Shown: one piece after another, positions 8,296 through 15,665 of the stretch
How the letters are laid out: each line of letters starts with the position of its first letter
Numbering within the stretch: the stretch's first letter is position 1
Source of the DNA: an uncultured Helicobacteraceae bacterium
Lineage (GTDB): Bacteria; Campylobacterota; Campylobacteria; Campylobacterales; Helicobacteraceae
NCBI GenBank assembly: GCA_947588965.1
Contig: CANQAN010000005.1
Span: 1 to 64,000, forward strand
DNA: 64,000 nt
Direction of reading: 5' to 3'
Program-made: the position numbers and the translations under genes
The notes under the pieces: model-generated
What the model was told of the DNA's origin: nothing
The model's database searches: none
The model's input: the letters and a program-made list of their open reading frames with translations, nothing else

Positions 8296-9264
8296 TTAAT
8301 CCTTTTTTGTATGAGCGAGACTCTCGCCTATGCTTCTTTCATTGAGCCATTTTATCATTTTTGGATCTTGGTGATTGATTCCAACATTTCCTGTATTAAG
8401 AGTGAGAATCTGCTTTTTATCACTCTCATCAAGGTTGAAATCAAAAATATTAAGATTTTCTCTCATGCGTTCCTTGCTCGTGGTTTTAGGTATAGAGACA
8501 ATATTGCGTTCAAAAAGCCATCTTAAAACAACTTGTGCAATGCTTTTATTATGCTTTTTTGCGATTTTTGCGAGAATTTCATTGCTAAAAATATTGTTTT
8601 TTCCCTGTGCAAAAGGCGAAAAAGCTTCATAAGCGATATTGTATTCTTGCAATAATTTTGCAAGTTCAAGCTCTTGACGAAAAGGATTGCAAACAAATTG
8701 ATTGACTGCAGGTGTGATTTCATTATTCATCACAAAATCCACGAGTTTATCGGGATAAAAATTACTCACGCCTAGTGCTCTTATCCTTTTTTCTTTATAG
8801 AGCTTAGTCATTGCACGCCACGCCCCATAGACATCATTAATAGGCTGATGGATTAAAAACAAATCCACATAATCAACTCCAAGTTTCTTGCAACTTTGCT
8901 CAAAAGACGGAATCGCCTTTTGTTCTGTTGCAAATTCCCTAAAGAGCTTTGTTGTGATGAAAAGCTCCTCTCTTTTGATTCCGCTTGCTTTGATTGCCGC
9001 ACCCACAGCCTCTTCATTTGCATACGACTGTGCGGTATCAATCAAACGATAGCCAACTTCAAGGGCATCTTCTACAACCCTTTGACATTCTTTTAAATCT
9101 CTAATATTTAAAAGTCCAAGCCCTAAAACAGGCATTTTAACACCATTATTTAAAGTGATTGTTTGCATTTTTATTCCTTTTGAATTTGTTGAATTTGCAA
9201 GGCTTGGCATGGACATTAAAGCTCCGCCTAAAGCCAATGTTTTTAAGAATTTTCTCCTTTGCAT
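8296..9264 (-). CDS. Aldo/keto reductase with Tat leader
   Basis: 322 residues. Residues 1-32 are a twin-arginine leader (MQRRKFLKTLALGG). The AKR barrel follows, with the catalytic tetrad D76, Y81, K106 and H139 in IDTAQSY, TTKLF and LIHQP, and the late cofactor segment IPKTTSKERM. Leaderless relatives begin [13 protein letters not shown], here M33 (ATG at 9168), preceded by AAAGGAATAAAA, which is both a ribosome-binding site and the codons for KGIK. NAD(P)H-dependent AKRs normally work in the cytosol, so an exported form would need an explanation. The stop is one base from the hydrolase start, so the two are cotranscribed. Confidence 0.88.
   Translation of the reverse strand: MQRRKFLKTLALGGALMSMPSLANSTNSKGIKMQTITLNNGVKMPVLGLGLLNIRDLKECQRVVEDALEVGYRLIDTAQSYANEEAVGAAIKASGIKREELFITTKLFREFATEQKAIPSFEQSCKKLGVDYVDLFLIHQPINDVYGAWRAMTKLYKEKRIRALGVSNFYPDKLVDFVMNNEITPAVNQFVCNPFRQELELAKLLQEYNIAYEAFSPFAQGKNNIFSNEILAKIAKKHNKSIAQVVLRWLFERNIVSIPKTTSKERMRENLNIFDFNLDESDKKQILTLNTGNVGINHQDPKMIKWLNERSIGESLAHTKKD
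9166..9180 (-). promoter_or_regulatory. Internal ribosome-binding site and second start in the aldo/keto reductase gene
   Basis: Minus-strand AAAGGA followed by ATAAAA and an in-frame ATG (9168-9166), at the boundary between Tat leader and enzyme. Confidence 0.55.
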
Positions 9265-9276
9265 TTTAATCCTTTT

Positions 9277-9841
9277 TTAAATTTGAATCTTTTTAATCAC
9301 TCTTGCAGGATTCCCAACAGCAATGCAGTTTTTCTCAACACTCTTTGTTACGACACTTCCTGCACCGATGATAGAACCATCACCAATCTCAACTCCGGGC
9401 AAAATCGTGCAATCTGAACCTATCCAAACATTTTGACCAATTTTTACAGCATTAGGATGTAAATTTGCACGTTTTTGTGGATTAAAATCGTGATTTAAAG
9501 TCGCTATGGTTGTGTTATGCCCTATAAGCACACCATCGCCAATGACGATTCCACCTTGATCTTGAAAGCGACAACAAGCATTGATAAAAACATTTTTGCC
9601 TAAAGTGATGTTTTTGCCACAATCCGTATAAAAAGGCGGAAAAAGTGCAAAAGTTTCATCAACTTCTTTTCCTATGAGTTCAGAAAAAAGCTTTCTCAAA
9701 TCTTCGGGTGTGTTGTATTTGGTATTGATTTGTGATTCTAAGAGCCTCCCCACTTAAGCTGTGAAACATCAAAAACAACGCACTTCCACCCAAAACTTCT
9801 TGCTTGTTGTTCATGCAGAGTAAAAATTCATCTCAATGCAT
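9277..9841 (-). pseudogene. Hexapeptide-repeat O-acetyltransferase, disrupted near its N-terminus
   Basis: The intact part (9277-9753, from a GTG that directly follows a TAA) is a left-handed beta-helix acetyltransferase of the maltose/galactoside acetyltransferase family: LFPPFYTDCGKNITLGKNVF, catalytic His in ATLNHDFNP, and repeats such as IGDGSIIGAGSVV. The usual N-terminal 35-40 residues are encoded upstream in another frame. A good ribosome-binding site (AAAAAGGAGG) precedes ATG 9841, but codon 3 is TGA; the frame then reads DEFLLC, VLGGS and SGEALRIT before a frameshift near 9735. Two lesions suggest a real pseudogene rather than one sequencing error. First gene of the MerR-type operon. 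Confidence 0.75.
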
Positions 9842-9871
9842 AAGCCTCCTTTTTGATGAAATTTTTTTAGA

Positions 9872-9902
9872 ATTATAAAACATTAGAGCGACTCTAAGTC
9901 AA
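9872..9902 (-). promoter_or_regulatory. MerR-type promoter of the acetyltransferase-AKR-hydrolase operon
   Basis: Minus strand: TTGACT (9902-9897), a 19-base spacer, then TATAAT (9877-9872). The spacer contains the dyad TAGAG-TCG-CTCTA. Overlong spacers with an internal palindrome are characteristic of MerR-family activators, which twist the DNA to align the two elements. It lies 31 bases upstream of the original start codon. Confidence 0.75.
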
Positions 9903-9957
9903 GGGTTCTTGTTAAGAAATTGATAGTTTTTAGAAAATTTTTAACGTTAAATGTCTG

Positions 9958-9966
9958 TGGTATAAT
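9958..9966 (+). promoter_or_regulatory. Extended -10 promoter of the DUF262 gene
   Basis: TGG-TATAAT (TATAAT at 9961-9966), an extended -10 element 38 bases before the ATG, with no clear -35. A typical Helicobacter-style promoter. Confidence 0.6.
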
Positions 9967-10004
9967 GTATTCTTTAATTTTAGAACTTTTGAAAGGAAAA
10001 ATAT

Positions 10005-11726
10005 ATGAAAGCAACAGAAAATGATTTTGCATTTATGCTGCATGAAGCTGTGATTGAAATTCCATTTTTTCAAAGAGCTTATGTGTGGAAAGAAGAGCAA
10101 TGGGAACAACTTTTTGAGGATTTAAAAGAGAGTTTTAAAAATAAAAAAGAGCATTTTTTAGGTTCAATCGTATTAAAACAACTCCAAACAAATGTAGGAG
10201 AGGGGACAAAAAGAAGTTTGATTGATGGACAACAAAGATTGAGTACTTTTTCAATTCTTGTGAAATCCTTGTATGATAAATTAGACGATAATTATAAGGG
10301 ATATTATGCAAATTATTTGTTTCAAATGCCACCGAACAACAACATTCCAAAAATTCAACATTCCAAAATTGATAGAGCCTCCTTTGAAAAAATTTTAAAA
10401 GCAAAAAATTATAAAGAGCTATCAGATTATAATAAGAATGATAAATTAATAGAATGTTATCAATATTTTTCAGAAAAAATAGAGCAATGCGAAGAACTAA
10501 AGGATTTTAAAAGTTTTTTGGATTTTATTTTGCACATAAAACTCTGGGTTACAATCAATCTAGAATCCACAGAAGATGAACAAAAAATCTTTGATTCCAT
10601 TAACACCGCTGGATTAAAGCTTAATGCAACGGATATTATAAAAAATGCTCTTTTTGCAAAAGCGATTGCATTAAAAGCAGATTACGAAGAGCTCTATAAA
10701 AAATATTGGGAAGATGTATTTGAATCAGAAGAAAATAAAAATTTTTGGGAAGAAGAGCTTAATACAGGTCGTTTAAAAAGAACGCAAAGTGAAATTTTCT
10801 TACACGCCTTTGCTATCATAAGAGGGTTTTTTAAACCTGAAGACAGCTTAGAAAATCTTAGCAAAATTTATAAAGAGGAGATTGAAAATTATGACATTAA
10901 AAAAATGGAATCTTTTTTAAAACAAATCAAGGAATATGCTATCATTTATCGCAATTTCCCACAAATCAAACAAGATACTTGCTTGTCTTTTGAAAATGAT
11001 GAAGAAAGATTGTTTCATATCTTAAAAATTACCGATACAAACACCATAATGCCTTTAATTTTAAAATTAAAATACAGCTTTAAGAATGATACCTTAAAAT
11101 CTTGTTTTTTCCTCTTAGAAAGATTTGTTTTACTCTGTTGGCTTTGTCGCAAAGGCACGAAAGATTATAATATATTATTTGCCAAAACAATCAAATGCAT
11201 TGCAGAAAACAAAGATAATCCTGTAGAGCTTTTAAAAGAACAATTATCAGAACGTATTCCAAAAGATGAAGACATAAAAGAATGTTTAGTTTCTCTTAAG
11301 GACAATAGTGCAAATTATAGGGCAAAACTTATTTTATTTTGGATAGAACTTTACAGACGCGATCAAAATAAAGGACAAGATATTATAGAACTTTCTTATC
11401 AATATACTTTAGAACATATCATGCCACGATCTTGGGAGGGTTCTTGGAAAAATATTGCAAAAGACAAAGAACACGCAGAAGACTTAATTTATCAAATCGG
11501 AAATATGACCCTTTTAAAAGGCTCTCTTAATAGCACAATAAAAAACGCTCCTTGGAAAACTAAGCTCAATGGCGATGGGAGTCGTAAAAATAGCATTAAA
11601 ACTTGTGCTGATTTATTGATAACAAGAGAAATTCTTGACAAGAAGAAATGGGATGAAGAGAGTATAAAGGAGCGAACACAGAGATTTATAAAAGATATTT
11701 TTGAAATTTGGGGAGAGAAAATATAA
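10005..11726 (+). CDS. DUF262/DUF1524 protein (GmrSD-like type IV restriction family)
   Basis: 573 residues. The N-terminal DUF262 domain has IPFFQRAYVW (about residues 19-28) and the nucleotide-binding signature IDGQQRLSTFSIL (about 73-85). The C-terminal DUF1524 domain has the His-Me/HNH-type motif YTLEHIMPRSW and a later QIGNMTLL. This N- and C-terminal pairing occurs in GmrSD, which cuts modified phage DNA, and in other defence proteins. It is a single-gene system here. AT-rich codon use and the position next to R-M modules suggest horizontal acquisition. Antiphage function is inferred. Confidence 0.82.
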   Translation: MKATENDFAFMLHEAVIEIPFFQRAYVWKEEQWEQLFEDLKESFKNKKEHFLGSIVLKQLQTNVGEGTKRSLIDGQQRLSTFSILVKSLYDKLDDNYKGYYANYLFQMPPNNNIPKIQHSKIDRASFEKILKAKNYKELSDYNKNDKLIECYQYFSEKIEQCEELKDFKSFLDFILHIKLWVTINLESTEDEQKIFDSINTAGLKLNATDIIKNALFAKAIALKADYEELYKKYWEDVFESEENKNFWEEELNTGRLKRTQSEIFLHAFAIIRGFFKPEDSLENLSKIYKEEIENYDIKKMESFLKQIKEYAIIYRNFPQIKQDTCLSFENDEERLFHILKITDTNTIMPLILKLKYSFKNDTLKSCFFLLERFVLLCWLCRKGTKDYNILFAKTIKCIAENKDNPVELLKEQLSERIPKDEDIKECLVSLKDNSANYRAKLILFWIELYRRDQNKGQDIIELSYQYTLEHIMPRSWEGSWKNIAKDKEHAEDLIYQIGNMTLLKGSLNSTIKNAPWKTKLNGDGSRKNSIKTCADLLITREILDKKKWDEESIKERTQRFIKDIFEIWGEKI

Positions 11727-11775
11727 TTTTTATTGCTATTTCCCTAAAGGCATTTTCTTTCCATCCATTTTTCAT

Positions 11776-11806
11776 AAAGGTCCTAAAATTTGGATTTAGG
11801 GCCTTT
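11776..11806. terminator. Bidirectional terminator hairpin between the DUF262 and SDR genes
   Basis: A 12-bp stem with one G-T pair (AAAGGTCCTAAA at 11776-11787 with TTTAGGGCCTTT at 11795-11806) and a 7-base loop lies between convergent genes and is followed by ATTTGTTTTC on the plus strand. Confidence 0.75.
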
Positions 11807-11814
11807 ATTTGTTT

Positions 11815-12837
11815 TCATCTCTTATCAAATGCACTGCCTCCTGCATCTTCAAAATCAGCATTTTTACCCGCATAGGCTTGTGTTTGTCTTATATCCTCTT
11901 GCACGAATGCGATTTTATTTTTTGCAGATTCATAGGCTGCATTGCCCATAAAGAGGTTAAAAGGCGGATTTTTCATCCTAGAAATTTTATAGAGAATTTC
12001 TGCAAATTTCTTTGGATTTCCCGCTTGTTTTCCGCTGTATGCTGCTGTTTTTTCCAAAAAAGCCTTTCTTTTATCCTCATAATCAGGGATTTTTGTCGTG
12101 CCAAAATTCATAGAAGTTCCTAAAAATTCAGTTCTAAAACCTGCTGGCATGACATTGATTAGTGCGATTCCAAAATCTTCTAAATCCAGCATAAGCCCTT
12201 CACTCAAAGCACTTAGGGCAAATTTAGACATACAATAGGGCGTTGAAACATTGCTCACCCGAAACCCAGCAATGGAGCTAAGATTAAAGATTCTAGCCCT
12301 TATGTTTTGTTTATCTCCACCCTCTTTAATCGCCTGCGGACGCATAATCTTAAGGGCATTTTGCGTCAAAACATAGGGGGCAAAAACATTCACCTCAAAT
12401 TGCTCCCTAAGCTGTTTTTCACTCACTTCTTCAACAAAGCCTAAAAGCCCATATCCTGCGTTATTGACAAGATTATCCAAGCGACCCCATTTTTGATAAA
12501 TCCTCTCCAAATTTTCTGCACTTTTTGCACTCACTCCCCCTTTGCTTGAATCAAAAGTAAGCTCTAAGGGCAAGAAATTTGCGTTTTCTTTGCCAAGTTT
12601 GTCTTGTATATTGCTTAATCTCCTTGAAGTTGCAGCGACTTTATCGCCCTTTTGCAAAAGATACGCGGCTAAGGCAAAGCCCAAGCCCCCACTTGCTCCC
12701 GTGATATACCAAATTTGTGGATTTTCTTTTGTTGGCATTTTTTCTCCTTTTTGTTTTGAATTCTCCTTAGCTAAGGACATTGTGCTTCCTAAAGTCAGGC
12801 TCAAAGCGAGAGTTTTTAAAAATTTTCTTCTTTGCAT
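11815..12837 (-). CDS. Short-chain dehydrogenase/reductase with Tat leader
   Basis: 340 residues. Residues 1-33 are a twin-arginine leader starting MQRRKFLKTLALS, almost the same at DNA level as that of the aldo/keto reductase. The SDR core has the cofactor motif TGASGGLG (46-53), NNAG (125-128), the catalytic Ser near 187-188 and Y201-x3-K205. The substrate is unknown. M34 (ATG at 12738) is the expected start of a cytosolic SDR and is preceded by AAAAAGGAGAAAAA, a ribosome-binding site translated as KGEK. A single gene under a MerR-type promoter. Confidence 0.87.
   Translation of the reverse strand: MQRRKFLKTLALSLTLGSTMSLAKENSKQKGEKMPTKENPQIWYITGASGGLGFALAAYLLQKGDKVAATSRRLSNIQDKLGKENANFLPLELTFDSSKGGVSAKSAENLERIYQKWGRLDNLVNNAGYGLLGFVEEVSEKQLREQFEVNVFAPYVLTQNALKIMRPQAIKEGGDKQNIRARIFNLSSIAGFRVSNVSTPYCMSKFALSALSEGLMLDLEDFGIALINVMPAGFRTEFLGTSMNFGTTKIPDYEDKRKAFLEKTAAYSGKQAGNPKKFAEILYKISRMKNPPFNLFMGNAAYESAKNKIAFVQEDIRQTQAYAGKNADFEDAGGSAFDKR
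12736..12752 (-). promoter_or_regulatory. Internal ribosome-binding site and second start in the SDR gene
   Basis: Minus-strand AAGGAG then AAAAA and an in-frame ATG (12738-12736). Initiation here would give a 307-residue leaderless SDR. Confidence 0.55.
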
Positions 12838-12865
12838 AGCACTCCTTTATAAAAAAGTTTCAGCA

Positions 12866-12896
12866 ATTATAAAGCATAACACCTAGTGTTTGTCAA
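12866..12896 (-). promoter_or_regulatory. MerR-type promoter of the SDR gene
   Basis: Minus strand: TTGACA (12896-12891), a 19-base spacer AACACTAGGTGTTATGCTT, TATAAT (12871-12866). The spacer contains the palindrome AACACTAGGTGTT. Its right half (TTATGCT) matches the two promoters near 16.6 kb, so one regulator may serve all of them. Confidence 0.75.
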
Positions 12897-13041
12897 GGTC
12901 AATTTTAAAGATAAATGAGAATTTAAGCCTTTAAACACATTGTGGACGTTGTGAGTGGTAAAAAGCTATGAGGAGTGAATTTTGAGGATTTTTATATTTA
13001 TGGTTTTATGGTAGAATTTTGGTTTAAAAGGGGAAGAAAGT

Positions 13042-13303
13042 ATGGTTGATAAAAAGATAATCATCTTTAACAATAGCAAAAGCCTTTTAAATCCTAGAAG
13101 TATTTCAGAAATGTCATTAGTTTTTGTGGCAAAAAGGCTTAGGCTAAAAAGAAATTTAAAAAAGTTTTCTCATGTTTTGCATCTCTAATCGTCGCTACAC
13201 AGGAGCAAAAACAAAGCTTTTAGAAAAAATAGATTCTGTGATTTTAAATCTTAAAATAAAGAAAAATCAATGCGTTATGATTATTTTGAAAATACAAGTT
13301 TAA
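13042..13303 (+). pseudogene. Relic of a D12-class DNA adenine methyltransferase (N-terminal part)
   Basis: A 48-codon frame (13042-13188) with a ribosome-binding site (GGGGAAGAAAG) ends KKFSHVLHL. An overlapping frame then continues ISNRRYTGAKTKLLEKI, which resembles the start of D12-class N6-adenine methyltransferases (the RRYxGxKxKLL motif before the SAM site). It stops at 13303 and no catalytic DPPY follows. This reads as a frameshifted, truncated methyltransferase remnant next to an intact R-M module. Family call is from the motif only. Confidence 0.5.
13280..13293 (+). repeat. Left copy of a 14-bp direct repeat flanking the R-M module
   Basis: ATTATTTTGAAAAT; the right copy is at 15314-15327. 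The C5 R-M genes lie between them, and a gene relic lies on each outer side. Confidence 0.6.
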
Positions 13304-13329
13304 GAGCGAAAAATATTAATGAATTCTTG

Positions 13330-14223
13330 TTATTTTGATTCTGCTACTTCTTTTATAACTTCCCAATTTTCTTTGTATTGTTCTATTTCTTCCAATTTTA
13401 TTTTCGTGCATTTTTCATCATCAAATTTATCTGCAAAACTCATCGGTATAAGATAACAAATGCCCATTTGTTTATCCATAGCCACATAAATATCGCAATC
13501 TTCGCTCGTGATTCTCTTGCCTCGATTTGTTTCATGTTTGTAGTCTATACCCTGTCCTCCTCTGTCTCTATCCCTAAAGCTAATAATTCCACCTTGAGAA
13601 ATCCCTTTAATTTGAATGCGTAAAAGCGTACTATTGTAATCCACTATCGCATCGTAACGACTGCTTCTTACATCAACGCTTGAAGCATTAAATCCAGCTA
13701 AAATAGCTCTTGCTACAAATAAAAATTCCGCACTATCACCAGCATTAGCTGTCATAACTCCTGAATTAATGTGAAGTAAATTTGTTGAAAATCCATCAAT
13801 AGAAGCAAGAAATAAGGCTTTTTCTAAAATTTTGGCAAGTTTAGTCTTTATAAAATTAAATTGCTTATCATTGCTAACTTCCTTAATGTATTCTAAGCTT
13901 TTATCTTTTAGTTCCTGCAAATCTAATTTTTTAAAAATATCTAAAAATATTTGTGCTTCTATAAAATGAACCACATCATTTTTGTATAAGCACTCTTTAT
14001 TTGCAATTTCAGTGATTTCATTTCTTTTATAATCTAATTTTTCAAAATTTTTTAGAATTTTTTCTTTAAATTTCACATCACTACACTTTTCTATAAAACG
14101 TCTCCTTAGATAATCTTTGATTTGCGTATCATTAAATTGTTTGTTTTTAAAACTAGAAGGCTTTTCGTTGAAAGCTTTGATGTTTTTCTTAACAAACTGC
14201 TCTAAATTCATTTCTAAATTCAT
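13330..14223 (-). CDS. Putative type II restriction endonuclease (PD-(D/E)XK type)
   Basis: 297 residues with a helical N-terminal half. The core reads SSRYDAIVDY then LLRIQIKG: D191/D195 with Q204-x-K206, followed by EDCDIYVAMDKQMGICYLIP. This matches the PD-(D/E)XK arrangement with Gln in place of the central acidic residue, as in group I intron-type and related restriction nucleases. It overlaps the 3' end of the C5 methyltransferase gene by 35 bases, the usual organisation of a type II R-M pair. A 12-base tandem duplication at its start supplies two ATGs (residues 1 and 5). Specificity unknown. Confidence 0.75.
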   Translation of the reverse strand: MNLEMNLEQFVKKNIKAFNEKPSSFKNKQFNDTQIKDYLRRRFIEKCSDVKFKEKILKNFEKLDYKRNEITEIANKECLYKNDVVHFIEAQIFLDIFKKLDLQELKDKSLEYIKEVSNDKQFNFIKTKLAKILEKALFLASIDGFSTNLLHINSGVMTANAGDSAEFLFVARAILAGFNASSVDVRSSRYDAIVDYNSTLLRIQIKGISQGGIISFRDRDRGGQGIDYKHETNRGKRITSEDCDIYVAMDKQMGICYLIPMSFADKFDDEKCTKIKLEEIEQYKENWEVIKEVAESK

Positions 14224-15148
14224 TTTTTATAACCCTTTTAATCTCTTTTGCAATATTTGCAATCACACTTACAGAAACGCTGTTACCAATTTGCTTATAA
14301 AGTGTAGCTTTTGAAAGTTCATTTGGTAAAATAAAATCATCGTCAAATCCCTGAAATCTGGCACATTCTCTAGGGGTGAGTTTGCGTATATCATCATCTA
14401 ATACTAAAGGTACATTATGGCCACCCGTTCCCATATTTGCAGTTAAAGTTGGGCATAAATTATTTTTATTTTCTCTCACATAATGCCTCCGCCATTGATA
14501 TAAAGTCTCTTTGTTTCGCATATTCTGTTTAAGTTCATTGTAGTATTTGTGCTTGTTGTAGTAAAAATCTTTTTCGACCCCTTGTTCTAGCAAATGGCTA
14601 ATTTTGTTTGTGAGCTTGATTTTAGCAGGAAAATTAAACATCTCACATTTATTAAAATCTAAAAAACCTACAATATAAATTCTTTCTCTATTTTGAGGAA
14701 TATTGCCATACTCACAAGTATTTAAAATTTGATATTTTATGTTATACCCAGCTTTCTCTAATTCTGTTTTTATAATAGTAAAAGTCCTACCACCATCGTG
14801 CTTGAATAAATTTTTTACATTTTCTAAAAAAATAATTTCTGGCTTAAAATATTCCAAATATCTTAAAATTTCAAAAAAAACATTGCCTCTTTCGTCTTTA
14901 AAACCCTTTCTATATCCAGCCACACTAAAAGCTTGACAAGGGAAACCAGCTGTTAAAATATCAATCTTATTTAATTTACTTAAATCCACTTTTGCCAAAT
15001 CTTCGTTAATGATTTTATGCTTGTGGTTTGCTTTATAAGTTATACACGCCTTTGTATCAATCTCTATCGCCCAAGCTGTTTTAAAGCCAACTTTTTTAAA
15101 GCCTAGCTCTATCCCTCCAATCCCAGCAAACAAACTTCCTATTTTCAA
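14189..15148 (-). CDS. DNA cytosine-5 methyltransferase (type II R-M)
   Basis: About 319 residues with all C5 motifs in order: IGSLFAGIGGIELGF (SAM), AGFPCQAFS (catalytic Cys), LENVKNL, QNRERIYIVGF, then a target-recognition region containing YQWRRHYVRENK and LTANMGTGGHN, and finally KQIGNSVSV. Start: the frame is open to 15241, but a TTG at 15148, eight bases after GAGGAG, places the SAM motif at the N-terminus as in most C5 enzymes. The target sequence cannot be read off. It protects host DNA from the overlapping endonuclease. Confidence 0.9.
   Translation of the reverse strand: MKIGSLFAGIGGIELGFKKVGFKTAWAIEIDTKACITYKANHKHKIINEDLAKVDLSKLNKIDILTAGFPCQAFSVAGYRKGFKDERGNVFFEILRYLEYFKPEIIFLENVKNLFKHDGGRTFTIIKTELEKAGYNIKYQILNTCEYGNIPQNRERIYIVGFLDFNKCEMFNFPAKIKLTNKISHLLEQGVEKDFYYNKHKYYNELKQNMRNKETLYQWRRHYVRENKNNLCPTLTANMGTGGHNVPLVLDDDIRKLTPRECARFQGFDDDFILPNELSKATLYKQIGNSVSVSVIANIAKEIKRVIKNEFRNEFRAVC
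14201..14224 (-). repeat. 12-bp tandem duplication at the methyltransferase/endonuclease junction
   Basis: Two exact copies of AATGAATTTAGA (minus strand). They encode NEFR-NEFR at the end of the methyltransferase and MNLE-MNLE at the start of the endonuclease, keeping both frames. Confidence 0.85.
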
Positions 15149-15273
15149 CCAAAACTCCTCTTTTAAGCACATTATTGTTGCTATTGTATCTAAATAATTA
15201 TTAATTTTAAATACAAGACTAAAATTAAATTCTAAAAGCACAAAGCTATGGTATATTTATCGCCCCTTATTGA

Positions 15274-15526
15274 GATAAAAACGTCCTCAATGACTTTAGA
15301 ACTCGCCTTAATTATTATTTTGAAAATGAAACAACACACATTAAAGGAATGAAAATTTTACCCTTAAGCACACAAGATCTCATTAGCCTTTTAAAATCTG
15401 GTTTGAATTATGAAAAGCTTGCCCCGATTTAAAAAAACACTTCAAGATGATGAAAAATTGGGAAGCAAATGGTATGAAATGCAAATTAAAGCAATGATAA
15501 GAAATCTCATATGTAAATTTAATTAA
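15274..15526 (+). pseudogene. Relic of an unidentified gene downstream of the R-M module
   Basis: A coding-like frame without a start (DFRTRLNYYFENETTHIKG, then LPLSTQDLISLLK and NYEKLAP) stops at 15432. A second frame continues as LKKTLQDDEKLGSKWYEMQ up to 15526. Together they look like the C-terminal part of one protein broken by an indel. I do not recognise the family. The segment lies outside the methyltransferase and shares a 14-base direct repeat with the relic on the other side of the module. Confidence 0.4.
15314..15327 (+). repeat. Right copy of the 14-bp direct repeat flanking the R-M module
   Basis: Same 14 bases as 13280-13293, inside the relic beyond the methyltransferase start. 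Confidence 0.6.
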
Positions 15527-15530
15527 AAGA

Positions 15531-15637
15531 TTCTTAAGAGCTTTAATTTTAAAAGATTATGACGCGTTTTAAAAATATCCTTCTTTCAAAAAACGTTAAA
15601 CACATTTGCAAACCTTGTTTTAGCTTTGCACTAGAAT
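15531..15637 (+). pseudogene. Degenerate copy of the 3' end of an aldo/keto reductase gene
   Basis: Aligns by eye with the end of the intact aldo/keto reductase gene and its trailer at 19491-19605. The same TTCTTAAGA, CTTTAATTTTAA, ATCCTTCTTTCAAAAA, CGTTAAACACA and GCAAACCTTGTTTTAG blocks occur in the same order, with small indels. This indicates a decayed paralogue or recombination scar. Confidence 0.6.
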
Positions 15638-15665
15638 GGGAAGTGTTTAAAATGCGTCCTTGTTT

